Shown: piece by piece, positions 1 through 9,339 of the stretch | How the letters are laid out: each line of letters starts with the position of its first letter | Numbering within the stretch: position 1 is the first letter of the stretch | Assembly (NCBI GenBank): GCA_016169955.1 | Contig: JABJUM010000008.1 | Location: 1,240,001 to 1,304,000, forward strand | Direction of reading: 5' to 3' | Length of the DNA stretch: 64,000 bases | From: Phytophthora vignae f. sp. vignae | Taxonomy: Eukaryota > Oomycota > Peronosporomycetes > Peronosporales > Peronosporaceae | The notes under the pieces: model-generated | What the model saw: the letters and a program-made list of their open reading frames with translations, nothing else | Databases searched by the model: none | Told to the model about the DNA's origin: nothing | Program-made: the position numbers and the translations under genes

Positions 1-539
1 CGACGCGGCGTTCTTCTCTTCTTGCCGCCCGGTCTTGGTGACCATTGACCGGGCGTCCACGGCGACTTAGCCGCCCCAGACGGCGGCGAGATTGTCCCTA
101 CACACTCCACAGAGGCGCGTCTATTGTCTGTAATGGGGGACACGTCAGCCATCAGCGCTTGCAAGCGTTGCGAGGCACTCACTCGACGCTCGGAGGTCGG
201 CTGGGACCCGAAGTCCTGCGAGCTGAAGGCTGGGAACATGCTCTGACTCTCAGGCGGCGGTGGGGTGCTGTAGGCATAAGATCCGTTCGACATGAGCGAG
301 TCTTGGGGCTCCGAGAGGGGCTGCGACGCCGGAATAGGCGCCTGCCATCGACTGTGGTTCGGAGGCACGTGCTTGATGCCCGCCGCCGCCAGCACTGCGC
401 GCAGCTGGCGCTCGTCCTCCTGCGTCACGGACGGCGCGCACTGCACCGCGAACTTACCGAAGCGGTCGGCCAGCACGCGCCGCGTGTAGTCGCGCCAGTC
501 GCGCTCGTACTCGCGCTGCCATCGCCCCGAGGCCGCCAT
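1..539 (-). CDS. Unknown protein, N-terminal part (gene runs off left edge)
   Basis: An open frame runs leftwards from an ATG at 537-539 to the window edge without a stop, giving at least 179 residues. The protein starts MAASGRWQREYERDWRDYTR. It has a charged, Trp/Arg-rich first 50 residues that look helical (VTQEDERQLRAVLAAAGI). A Ser/Pro-rich segment with Pro runs follows, then a basic stretch GGKKRRTPR near the edge that could be a nuclear localisation signal. I do not recognise the family. A CCAAT-type element lies about 50 bp upstream. The start is the first ATG after that element. The sequence supports coding by its clean frame and codon pattern. The function is unknown and the C-terminal part is outside the window. 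Confidence 0.6.
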   Translation of the reverse strand, partial: MAASGRWQREYERDWRDYTRRVLADRFGKFAVQCAPSVTQEDERQLRAVLAAAGIKHVPPNHSRWQAPIPASQPLSEPQDSLMSNGSYAYSTPPPPESQSMFPAFSSQDFGSQPTSERRVSASQRLQALMADVSPITDNRRASVECVGTISPPSGAAKSPWTPGQWSPRPGGKKRRTPR

Positions 540-1010
540 GGGCGCCGCTGCGTATTTCAAATTTGAATTCAAAAGGGAAAGTGTCTTTTCAGCCAATCAC
601 AGGAGACGATCAAGTCGAGCATTGCAGCGAAGATGGACGGACGTGTGCAGGAAGATGGACAAGGATGGACAGATTAATCGAAGGCGTTTCAGTAAAGTGG
701 TGGAAGTTTGGGATTCATTAGATACTTCGTTGCGGTCGCTTTACCACTGCTACAAAAACAAAAGGGAAAGTGAAGAGCAGGAGCTCGCACTGGAGCTGGC
801 GCTCCTCCTCCTTTTTCTTCTTCTTTCCTCCTCATAATATCGCCAGCGAGGTCGCTCGCTTCTGAGATTTCCGATGAGGCTTGGCTGGGTGGGGAGATGC
901 TGGCGACGAACCTTACTACTGGTACTGGGGGACTATGAAAACAGACAAGCTCTCGGCGTCTGGCATCGAACGCGGAGGCTAGGAAGGGTGGACGGGGATC
1001 ACGCGAAAGG
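540..1010. other. Intergenic, 471 bp
   Basis: This holds the promoter and 5' leader of the gene to the left and the 3' flank of the gene to the right, both on the minus strand. I see no coding signal beyond shadow frames. Confidence 0.5.
586..597 (-). promoter_or_regulatory. CCAAT-type promoter word ATTGGCTGAAAA
   Basis: Read on the minus strand, this 12-mer lies 47 bp upstream of the ATG at 539. The same word, with C for T at one position, is found upstream of the genes starting at 3086 and 62280. It contains an inverted CCAAT box. Its role as a promoter element is inferred from recurrence and position. Confidence 0.4.
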
Positions 1011-3086
1011 TTATCGCCGCCGCACTGCGAATCGCTGGAACAGGCTGCCAGTCGATTGAGTCCGTTCGGGGACTTCATTCGCCCCCGGCAAAGAGGAAGA
1101 CTTCTGCAACTTGGTCGTGAAGGGGAAGCCCAGTCGAGGCTTCTGCACACTGCGTTCTTCGGCCGCTTGAAGCAGAGACTGGCAGTCGTGGAAACGCAGG
1201 TTCTCCGGGCTGAGCACGTTGTACACAGTATCATCGTCATCCTTGTCGGCGTTCTGTTGGTTAGAGGCGTTCGGATACGGGTCAGGGTGCGGGCCAAACA
1301 AGCTGGCCGCGGCAACGCTAGCGAAGTAACCCGACTTGGACTGCGCCATCGTCGCGAGGTGAAGTCCATACCCAGCCAGCGACGACGTAGACGACACCGT
1401 TGAGTAGTTGAGTGAAGTCACCGAGTTGCTGTGCTTCAGCAAGTCCGACTTCAGTCCCTTGGACAACGGTCCCGAGTGGCCAATCTGGTTGTTGCCGTCG
1501 TACTCATCGTCGCCACTAGAGCCGAAGTTGGTGACCGACGGGCACACAGCAAGCGAGTCGATGGACCCAATCACAGATGCGTGATCATCGGCGTCCGCCC
1601 TGTCCTTCGAACGTAAAGACTGCTGCAGTTGGTTGACTTGGTCATCCAGCAACGAGTCCAGCGCAGAGGAGTTCTCGTGGTCGTTGCCAGATTCGAGGTC
1701 TGCAGTCGTTAATACGTCGCTAAAGTAACGGTTGTTGTCGTCCTGCTCGAAGGGCGGAGGCGACGAAGTTTTCCGGATGGATTCTCCTTCAGTGCTTGTG
1801 TCCGACATGCACTCCTCGTCCACGCCGCGCCAACGTTGCCGTCGAGACTTGCCCACATCATAGCTAAATCCATACTCTCCACCGCTCGTCATTTCATCGG
1901 CAGTCGGTGAGTGCGCCTCAGACTGCTCATCAAAGATCGAGTTAAGATCGGAGTTGTAGTCGTGCAGAGTAGGCTCCGACGACTCGCCGATCAGGTTCTC
2001 TGTGTACTGCGTGAGCTTGTCAAGCTGCGACCGCAGCATCGTCGACCGGTTGATCTGCTGCTGGAGGCGGATCTCCAGCATCGCGTTCTTCACTTCCATC
2101 CGCTCGCTCTTTTGACACACAGCCTCGTACTTCGTCTGCAGCTCAGCATACGCCTGCTCAATCTCCCGGTACTTCTTCTCCAGAGGGGACTCCACAGGGG
2201 CCACCGCCTCGCTTAATCTAGGAGCGCTGTTAGCGTGCACAAGCCCGGCGGACGTCAGCGCCTCGATCCACTGAGCGTTCGTCGCCACCATCTTCTCCAG
2301 CACGTTCTTCATCTCATGGGTTTCCTTCTCTAGGAACTCCAAGTGGTGGTCGAACACCGTCTGGGTTTGGTTGTTGCTGTTGTTGTTGTGACTGGTCTGG
2401 TTGTTCACGGAACGAGCTGGCGACGGTGCGCGCATAGAGCGCGATGACGGCGAGGATGCCGACGGGCGTTGAAACGACGCGAACATGGGCGCTTCGTGCT
2501 GCGGCAGCTGGAGCTGCAGTTGCTGCTGAGAAAGCCGCTTCTTCGTCAGGCCGACCGATGAGCGAACGTCGCCCGCTGACTGGAACGGCTTCCGGGTGGC
2601 TAATCGCCTCGAGGGCTGGCGCCGAGGGGCCTCAAGAGCCCGCGAGGTCGTCGGGCCCATGGAGACCGACAGGTCTTCGCGCTCGGGCGACGCCTCGGGA
2701 GATTCCGGCGACAGGTCGGTGATGGTGAAGCGGCCTTTAACTTGCGTCTTGCCCTTGCGCACGGACGAGCTGGAGGCCGAGAGGTCTTCGCTGTTGTTGG
2801 CGTTGTTATTGTTGTTGTTGTTGTCATCGTTGTTGTTCGACTGTTGCTGCGGTTCGGAGGCGTCGGACACGGCGCCGCCGGGCGTCAGCACGTCCAGCTC
2901 CTCGTCGGGCACATCAGTGATCACGAACTTGCGCGGAGTGCGCAGCTTGCGCCCCGTGATCTTAGGCACCGAGCGGCGGCGCTGCGCGTCCAGGCGCAGG
3001 TCGCGCTCCGTGTTGGTGCGCACCAGCAGCGGCTCGGTCGGCGCCTGGGGCGAGCTGGACGCCGAGACAGTGCTGGAGGTCGTCAT
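1011..3086 (-). CDS. Unknown low-complexity protein with central coiled coil
   Basis: A single-exon frame of 691 residues starts at the ATG at 3084-3086. Residues 1-230 are basic and Ser/Pro-rich. They include an Asn/Asp homopolymer at about residues 85-100, encoded by imperfect GTT/GTC triplet repeats on the plus strand. Residues about 232-375 are strongly heptad-like (EFLEKETHEMKNVLEKMV, then KYREIEQAYAELQTKYEAV), a probable coiled coil and oligomerisation region. The rest is acidic and Ser-rich with many possible phosphosites, ending in a basic RFAVRRR. There are no membrane segments or catalytic motifs. I do not recognise the family. A scaffold or adaptor role would fit the architecture but is speculation. 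Confidence 0.7.
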   Translation of the reverse strand: MTTSSTVSASSSPQAPTEPLLVRTNTERDLRLDAQRRRSVPKITGRKLRTPRKFVITDVPDEELDVLTPGGAVSDASEPQQQSNNNDDNNNNNNNANNSEDLSASSSSVRKGKTQVKGRFTITDLSPESPEASPEREDLSVSMGPTTSRALEAPRRQPSRRLATRKPFQSAGDVRSSVGLTKKRLSQQQLQLQLPQHEAPMFASFQRPSASSPSSRSMRAPSPARSVNNQTSHNNNSNNQTQTVFDHHLEFLEKETHEMKNVLEKMVATNAQWIEALTSAGLVHANSAPRLSEAVAPVESPLEKKYREIEQAYAELQTKYEAVCQKSERMEVKNAMLEIRLQQQINRSTMLRSQLDKLTQYTENLIGESSEPTLHDYNSDLNSIFDEQSEAHSPTADEMTSGGEYGFSYDVGKSRRQRWRGVDEECMSDTSTEGESIRKTSSPPPFEQDDNNRYFSDVLTTADLESGNDHENSSALDSLLDDQVNQLQQSLRSKDRADADDHASVIGSIDSLAVCPSVTNFGSSGDDEYDGNNQIGHSGPLSKGLKSDLLKHSNSVTSLNYSTVSSTSSLAGYGLHLATMAQSKSGYFASVAAASLFGPHPDPYPNASNQQNADKDDDDTVYNVLSPENLRFHDCQSLLQAAEERSVQKPRLGFPFTTKLQKSSSLPGANEVPERTQSTGSLFQRFAVRRR

Positions 3087-4020
3087 GGAGAGTTACTGCG
3101 CCGCGGTCGGCGGGGTCGCGCGCGCGGCGGAGGCGGTATATGTTTTCTAGGTCGCGGCGGCCACACGCAGCTCTATAGGAGGCGCACGCCGCAGCTCGCC
3201 ACTTACGCCTCGACGCGAAGTCTCCTGTCTGATACCAAGCCTGCCATACAACGCGGGGAGAGGAGACGGCCTGGATAGCGCGAATTTTCGGCCAATGAGC
3301 GCACGCGGGTTTCCGACAAAAATACTGACCCATACCCGGCAACGTTTTATGCACGACCATACAGCTGGTGAGATTAACGTGCTTCTGGCCGGGTCTGGTG
3401 ATATTTGCACGCATCTGATTGGAGGATGGCGAAACCGTGAATTTGTGGGAAAATAGAAAAGTATCCGGACAGCTAACTTTTCACAGCGTTTCCGGTGGAG
3501 TGCTCTCGGCGAGTGGACACGGCTGCATCGCATGTTGCCCCGCAGCACCCGGCGCCCGCGGTATTATTACCGCTAAGTTTGTGACAGGGCAAGGGGCGAA
3601 CGCCCTCGGAATCCAGCAGGCAAGTCTCCCAATTTCGCTGAAAATGCTCAGCGCCACCGCTGTCTATTATCCACCACTTTCTTGCGAGTGTGTGTGTGCA
3701 ATTGCCTGCTGGCAATTTCGCAGCACCAACCGGTCTGGAAAAACGTCCACCACCTGACATCGCGGGCTGGGCACGAATCTGGTGCATGACGCCGGGAAGA
3801 GCCACAAAGTCCACGCAGCATGGCGAAGTGGTGCAGCTGGTCGCAACCTGCTGGCGCTGGGCTGTGATGATCCCATGCTGCGTGGACTTGCATTCATCGC
3901 TTGGTTACATACCCGCATTGGTTTCATGCATGAACGCAAATCGACGCATTTCGTTTCAGAGTGGCAAATTTCATGTTCAGCGGCATCTTTCCTACAGTGG
4001 CCTTCCTCAACGATTTGAGC
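3087..4020. other. Gene-free flank between unknown gene and transposon
   Basis: The part near 3090-3300 is the 5' leader and promoter of the minus-strand gene. From about 3300 to 4020 I see only short overlapping frames on both strands, none with recognisable protein features. It may contain decayed transposon ends. Confidence 0.4.
3285..3296 (-). promoter_or_regulatory. CCAAT-type promoter word ATTGGCCGAAAA
   Basis: On the minus strand this word lies about 200 bp upstream of the ATG at 3086, inside GCTCATTGGCCGAAAATT. It is identical to the word at 62053-62064. GCTCATT also resembles the published oomycete initiator, so the transcription start may be here. Confidence 0.4.
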
Positions 4021-4026
4021 TGACAA

Positions 4027-4087
4027 GCCAGGATAATTTCGACGAGGGTGTCAAAATATACAGATTTTCTGGACAAAACATACAGAC
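4027..4087 (+). repeat. Possible left inverted repeat of the MULE
   Basis: Hand alignment to the reverse complement of 9345-9403 gives about 41 matches in 60 columns with a few gaps. The best blocks are TCGACGA, TATACA, TCTGG and ATACA. Weaker similarity continues inwards for about 40 bp. The match is moderate and could be chance. Confidence 0.3.
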
Positions 4088-4328
4088 TTGGGGGCATTCC
4101 ATACCAGATGGGGCTGCGTCATACATATCATGTAGAGTGGGGCCAGAACATACGCGCGGGACATCGATATACAAGCTGACCGGCGTACTTTGGCATTGTT
4201 GAAAAATAAATCTTGCTAATATCTAAACATACACATGCAGTATTTTTGGGGGATACCTTTGAAACCAACGGCTATACGTAGCTCCCCACACAAGCGGATT
4301 CACAAGAACGAGCACCAAGCCGCCAGCA

Positions 4329-6551
4329 ATGGAGCCATGGCGACGGCTGTCAGTCCAGACCTCCGAAGACAGCTTCAATGCGTATCGAGACGATGCTATG
4401 TGCTGCTCGGCGGTGACACTTAAGCGCGACTTTGACGTATGTACCGTGTGTGGGGGTATGCACATAATGGTTGAGAGACGCTTTTCGTGTACCAGCAAGA
4501 CCTGTAGCGACATAGGCATTTGCGCTGTTGTGTGGAAAGTGTTCACCTGTACGGCTAGCGACACTTGGACGATATGGGTGAATGAGCATGGGCACATGCG
4601 TGGTGTGGTTCCGTGCAGTACTAGTCACCCTGTACGCGTGACGACGATGATGAAGCAGTTCCTTGCAGAACAAGATGAGATTGGTATTCCACCACGGCTC
4701 ATGCTCGTCAATTTGAAAAAGCAGTCCCAGATCCCAGTGACTAGTCGTGGATGGCCAAGTCTGAAGCAAGTGCAAAATGCGTTGAAGCGCCTTCGAAGAG
4801 ACCAAGGGACGAAGAACTCGCGCAAAGCTATCCAAGACCTTTGTCATCTTCGCTGTTACCGCCCGGGCCTAAACGCAAACACGGCCTTCTTGTTTGGTGC
4901 GAGCTTAGACAGCGAAGGGTATGCATACGTTGGTTTGGGGTCAGATGAAGATCCTTTCATTATTGGCATAACATCACTAGCGATGATTGATGGCTGTCTG
5001 CGGTTTGCAAACTCCGGGTCAAAGTGCCAGTTTCACGCAGACGCAACTTTCAAGTTAAGCGACATAGGGTATCCAGTGGTGACGTGCGGATTTACGGACA
5101 AGGCCAGAGCGTACCAAGTGGGGGCCTTCTTCGTTGTCAGTCGGCGAACCGCGCACGAATACACCGAGTGTTTCCGTAGCTTCGTGGAGCTTATACGTGA
5201 AGTACGTGGGGTATCTCTCCAAGTGGATACAGTCATGGGTGACGCGGAAGACGCCCAATACATCGCAGTTGAATCCATATCGGCATTCGCAGACGCCAAA
5301 AAGCTCATGTGCTTCTTCCATGTGTTGTACAATGTGCGGAAGCGAATCCAGCATCTACCGATCAAAACAAGGATGATGGTGATGTCATCGATAGTTGACA
5401 TGCACTATGCTAATGGTTTGGTGGAATTCGAGTTGTGCCGAGATCGTGAGCTGCAGAAATGGAAGGAGACCACGCATCTGAAAGAATTCGCGACCTATTT
5501 CGACTCGCAATGGCTCAAGGGTCGATACTGGAGGTGGCAGGCATACCACACCCCCGCTGGATACGCATCCACCAACAATCCATGTGAGAATCTGAACGGC
5601 GCTATTAAGCTGTTCTTGCAGCGGCGTCGACATCACATGCGTCGGCTTCTTCTCAAACTTTGTGATTTCATAGAGTCCATCACCCCGTTGGAACCTGCTA
5701 AGCCGAACTACACACCTAAGCCGACTACAGACGTTGTGAATGCGGCGATCGCAATGACTGAAGCTTATCGCGTACAATTCGAGCGCACGTCGGACCCAAA
5801 TTTGGTACGGGTCATTGAAGTTAATGATGTTACCTCGAGCGCTAGCGAAGGTGATGAGGCGGAATACTACTTTAGGTCATCGTTTGACATGGATGATTCA
5901 CCAAGCGAAGAGGGTGTGCCAGAGATCGCGACTCGACCCACTGACGCCATGGCTTTATTTCGTACTCTGACTTCGGGGGGTGAGACCGGTGCGGCCTTCA
6001 ATCAGAAGGACCCCAACACCTCGGGGGGTGAGACCGGTACCGGCACGAGTGAGCAGGATCTCAACACGGAAGATACTACAGATCAGCTCGTGCAACACCC
6101 AAATGAGGATTCTGAAGAACAAGAAGAGGAACTCCGTATCAAGCAGAAGGACCTGTACGACCTCACCACAAAATGGTCTCTCCGCCGCGCACATCAACTG
6201 GGTATGCCAACAGAGGGGTGGCTTGTAGATCTCAAGCTCAAAGTTTGTGGATTTCGGTACTTTGGCAAATTTCTGGTATGTGCACACCTAGTTGCAGCTC
6301 AGCAAAAGTATGGCATCATCACTTTTGCACCAAACAAGATCGAAAAACTGGTAAATCGGGTGACAGGTAAGTCCCAGGCCAAGCGTAGCTGCGCCAAGGT
6401 ACCGAAACGATCAAACAAAAAGCGTTCGTCGAAAACCCCGAAACCTCGGGCAAAGGCTGCATCGACAAGTGAGACTTCCGTGTTCGGGCTAACGGGTAGA
6501 CCGCCTCTTGCATCTACTGCACTGATTATTGAGGAAGCTATCAATGAATAA
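4329..6551 (+). CDS. MULE (Mutator-like) transposase
   Basis: The frame encodes 740 residues from the ATG at 4329, intact and without internal stops. It matches the MULE transposase fold: catalytic Asp238 (HADATFKL), Asp305 (MGDAED) and Glu420 (NNPCENLNGAIK). The spacing is typical for the family, with a CFFHVLYNVRKR motif after the second Asp. A C-terminal Cys/His segment at about residues 634-660, ending VCAHLVAA, resembles a SWIM zinc finger that lacks the usual first CxC. Before it is an acidic linker with two SGGETG repeats, and the tail is Lys-rich. The protein would cut and join transposon ends in the nucleus. The first 130 residues contain Cys pairs that may form a DNA-binding zinc knuckle (FLYWCH/WRKY-like positions, not proven). 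The catalytic triad is complete, so it may still be active. Confidence 0.85.
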   Translation: MEPWRRLSVQTSEDSFNAYRDDAMCCSAVTLKRDFDVCTVCGGMHIMVERRFSCTSKTCSDIGICAVVWKVFTCTASDTWTIWVNEHGHMRGVVPCSTSHPVRVTTMMKQFLAEQDEIGIPPRLMLVNLKKQSQIPVTSRGWPSLKQVQNALKRLRRDQGTKNSRKAIQDLCHLRCYRPGLNANTAFLFGASLDSEGYAYVGLGSDEDPFIIGITSLAMIDGCLRFANSGSKCQFHADATFKLSDIGYPVVTCGFTDKARAYQVGAFFVVSRRTAHEYTECFRSFVELIREVRGVSLQVDTVMGDAEDAQYIAVESISAFADAKKLMCFFHVLYNVRKRIQHLPIKTRMMVMSSIVDMHYANGLVEFELCRDRELQKWKETTHLKEFATYFDSQWLKGRYWRWQAYHTPAGYASTNNPCENLNGAIKLFLQRRRHHMRRLLLKLCDFIESITPLEPAKPNYTPKPTTDVVNAAIAMTEAYRVQFERTSDPNLVRVIEVNDVTSSASEGDEAEYYFRSSFDMDDSPSEEGVPEIATRPTDAMALFRTLTSGGETGAAFNQKDPNTSGGETGTGTSEQDLNTEDTTDQLVQHPNEDSEEQEEELRIKQKDLYDLTTKWSLRRAHQLGMPTEGWLVDLKLKVCGFRYFGKFLVCAHLVAAQQKYGIITFAPNKIEKLVNRVTGKSQAKRSCAKVPKRSNKKRSSKTPKPRAKAASTSETSVFGLTGRPPLASTALIIEEAINE

Positions 6552-6656
6552 ACAAAAGAAATACATTTATGCAATCTGTTTGAACTACACTACATGGAAT
6601 GGTTTCAAACACGATGTCCATGCCACGAAGCCCTTGCGTCCACGAAGCCTTTGCGT

Positions 6657-7907
6657 CTAAAGAGATGGAATTCCATCCGCTTTGCCAAAGAGAGAGTGGG
6701 ATACTGACAAAATTGCGCGATCAGGGTCAGCCACCACCCCTTGTGCTCGACATTCGTCGTGAACACTCTCGACACTCCTTTGATACCCTCGTAGCGCCTT
6801 CCCCAGCCTAGCCGCTGCAAACTCCGGTGAAGGGGGGTCTGATGGGATCTCGGGCTCGAATCGCGTCATGTTAAGCGCCGGACGGAGCACGTCTGAAACG
6901 CGTGTGCACACCGCTCGATACGTCTCCTCGACGGTTAAGGTGTGATCCTGGGATCGAGCTAGATGAATAGCATGCGCAACACTTCGAACCATTGCGTCGA
7001 CGACACCACTCATGTTCCCACTGTCATACGCTGTCTGAAGCTTGAGCATGTGCTCATCAGAGGCGATACGATGGTAGTTGGCCCGAGCCGATCGCATAAT
7101 GACGAGTTTGTTTCGCAACACAGTAGCTGCTGAGCTGTCGACCAAAGAGGAGCTGGCTGCATTCGTCCGGTTGGGTTCCGTCGTCACGTTGTCTCCTCGC
7201 TGGTTGCTAGGAGCCTTCGACTTGGAATCGGAACCCTTGCGTACAAACGTAAGAGAACTTGCTGTGATCTTCTTGGCTCGCGACATGGATGCCCTTGTCG
7301 ACGTGTCGGCGGAACTGTAGAATTTGGACGTAATCGAACGTGTGGCCGTCGGCGAACTTGATGTCACCTTCTTAGCTCGCGACTTAGATGGTCTTTTCGA
7401 CGTGGAGGCGGGACCGTTGCGCTCAGACGTCAGTGAACGTGTGGTCGCGTTGGTAGTTTGCGGGCGGGGTGGTCTTTGAGTAGGAAGTGACACTGTTCTT
7501 GTTTTTTTGCGCTCATCGCAAACTCCATCAGTGTCCCCAGGAAAGGAACTGTCGGGTGTCTGCTCCATCATTGACCGCCGCTGTTCGATTGGGAGACCAA
7601 ACCAGAGACGCCGGAGACGCTTGCCGCCGTGACCAACAAGCCACTCAGTGTCTTTCTTCTTGCGATCAGGTTCAGATTTATTTTTCCGTTCGCGCGCATA
7701 CTCCCGAGCCCAATCGTTTCCAGAACTTTTAGCAAAAGCCCACACAGCGTTGTGCACACGCATCCTGACCAGGACTTCGTATCGTGTAGCCGGAGTAGAG
7801 AGATATGGGCGTGGTAGCAGTCCCGTGAAGATCAAATGGAAGCTGAGGACGAAAATACTAAGAGTCGAGGCCTTCATCAGCACTGAAGAAATCAGCCAGG
7901 ATCGCAT
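6657..7907 (-). CDS. Unknown basic protein beside MULE transposase
   Basis: An uninterrupted 416-residue frame from the ATG at 7905-7907 runs tail-to-tail with the transposase, 105 bp between their stops. The first 35 residues are hydrophobic, like a signal anchor. The true start may instead be the Met at residue 50, just before HNAVWAFAKSSG. Residues 45-115 are ordered-looking and basic (KRLRRLWFGLPIEQRRSMM). The middle is a Ser/Thr/Lys/Arg-rich linker with repeats around SKSRAKKVTSSS and SMSRAKKITASS. Residues about 270-400 look helical (VDAMVRSVAHAIHLARSQ). I do not recognise a family. Long intactness next to the transposase suggests it belongs to the transposon, perhaps as a DNA-binding partner (inference). 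Confidence 0.55.
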   Translation of the reverse strand: MRSWLISSVLMKASTLSIFVLSFHLIFTGLLPRPYLSTPATRYEVLVRMRVHNAVWAFAKSSGNDWAREYARERKNKSEPDRKKKDTEWLVGHGGKRLRRLWFGLPIEQRRSMMEQTPDSSFPGDTDGVCDERKKTRTVSLPTQRPPRPQTTNATTRSLTSERNGPASTSKRPSKSRAKKVTSSSPTATRSITSKFYSSADTSTRASMSRAKKITASSLTFVRKGSDSKSKAPSNQRGDNVTTEPNRTNAASSSLVDSSAATVLRNKLVIMRSARANYHRIASDEHMLKLQTAYDSGNMSGVVDAMVRSVAHAIHLARSQDHTLTVEETYRAVCTRVSDVLRPALNMTRFEPEIPSDPPSPEFAAARLGKALRGYQRSVESVHDECRAQGVVADPDRAILSVSHSLFGKADGIPSL

Positions 7908-8077
7908 TTGTGGCGCACACTAAACGAGGGTATCTAATTCGTCAGATCTGATGATTTGTCCAGTCGGAATAATAAACTGGGATTCTTGTTAGAAGGCACC
8001 CCAGCGAAACAAGTTCAATCAAAAAGAAAGAGTGCGTTAAGAAGTTAAGAGAAACTTGAGAGGACCCGTGAAATAAA

Positions 8078-9100
8078 TCAGCGTGCGTAGATGTCCACAC
8101 GGCGCACAAACGACACACCATAAATCCAGCTTAAATCGCACTGTCCGATACCAACATCAGCGATCTCGTCGTCGTAGATGAATTTCATCCCATGCACAAC
8201 AGCAATAACGAAAGAGTGCGTCACACGCAGCGAACTAAAAGCAGCACAGATATAGACACCTTCTTCGAGCTCAACTGCGCACAATTTACTTTTGGACTGG
8301 TGGCCGGTCACACCCCCGAACACGTTTTTATCCAAAAGCTTCGTGCTCACTTGCTTCAGATTCCTCGAATTCGCAAACTTCACGTAGCAGCGCAATTCAC
8401 CATACGTCACCCCCTCAGGCGAAATCGGTTTACCCCTGCCAGCACATTCTCTTATAAAACGACGGGCCTGAGCCATGGAGTGCCAACCGGCGTTACCCAC
8501 CAGCTCACTCGCAATACCTAGCGCGTAAAACGCACATAAGCCTTCGGGCGATGCTCCAATGTGGTGACAATGTCCATTCAGCTTGCAAAATCTGTAGTAT
8601 GTAGACACTTTTGACACTTTCCACTCGTCCACAACGTTGCACGCACGATTGAATCCGTCCTCCCGAAGTCCAACACCATACTCCCACGTGTCATCCCACC
8701 GAAACCCATCAGCTTCGTCACACCACTTGACCAGGTATTTTATTCCAAACGGTGTTTCTTTCCGATCCAAAATAGCAAACACTACGCCACTGTCTTGGTT
8801 ACGCGCGGGCGTATTGGTGGTAGCCTTGGGTGCAGGGGCAGGAGAAACAGCACGGATCAGCGGTGCCATACTCACGCCTGACGTCGCCGCATTGGTAGGC
8901 CTACAGCTCTTCCCTCGTATCGTACCCTTCTGGGCATTAGCGATGGCCGTCATTGACTTCCCCACACGTACACATAGTTTAGTCCGCTCAGCATGGGTTT
9001 GCTTGTATCCATAGCTCCGTAACCCCCGCGGTGATGCCGTGGTCCCTCTGCAGCACGCATCGGTCGAGCCACGAATACCACCACGAAGAGTGTAAAGCAT
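8078..9100 (-). CDS. Chromodomain protein with cysteine-peptidase-like C-terminus
   Basis: The frame encodes 340 residues from the first ATG at 9098-9100; an earlier exon is possible because the frame is open upstream. Residues about 106-160 look like a chromodomain: VVFAILDRKE, then KYLVKWCDEADGFRWDDTWE, then a helix ending VVDEWK. The C-terminal half contains GLCAFYALGIA (Cys189), VTHSFVIAVVHG (His295) and FIYDDE (Asp310). This order and spacing fit a papain-like or deubiquitinase-like Cys-His-Asp triad. That assignment rests on motif layout only. A chromodomain could tether the protein to methylated histone tails, as in chromovirus integrases, and the peptidase could process host or transposon proteins. 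The gene is on the same strand as the 6657-7907 gene, 170 bp upstream of it. Confidence 0.6.
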   Translation of the reverse strand: MLYTLRGGIRGSTDACCRGTTASPRGLRSYGYKQTHAERTKLCVRVGKSMTAIANAQKGTIRGKSCRPTNAATSGVSMAPLIRAVSPAPAPKATTNTPARNQDSGVVFAILDRKETPFGIKYLVKWCDEADGFRWDDTWEYGVGLREDGFNRACNVVDEWKVSKVSTYYRFCKLNGHCHHIGASPEGLCAFYALGIASELVGNAGWHSMAQARRFIRECAGRGKPISPEGVTYGELRCYVKFANSRNLKQVSTKLLDKNVFGGVTGHQSKSKLCAVELEEGVYICAAFSSLRVTHSFVIAVVHGMKFIYDDEIADVGIGQCDLSWIYGVSFVRRVDIYAR

Positions 9101-9339
9101 GGTCGATTGTCTGTCCAGGGGCTGGGCGTGGATGTGCACGAGGACGCAAAGATAGCCGAAGTTTTCTGCAATACTTGTTCGATGGTGTTGAGGCCTGCAG
9201 ATTTACCGTTGTGAAGAAAGAAAAGCAGGGTGAGTGCCGCGAGAAGACCGTCAATCGATTGAAAGATTTAGACCCCTTCTTCTTTCAGAGTGATTGAACG
9301 CTACATGTAGAGCCATCTGTATGTTTGTATGTTATGGAG

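Noticed and set aside
3690..4202. A 170-codon plus-strand frame upstream of the MULE transposase.
   Set aside because: It has no domain-like segments, overlaps other frames of equal quality, and spans the candidate inverted repeat.
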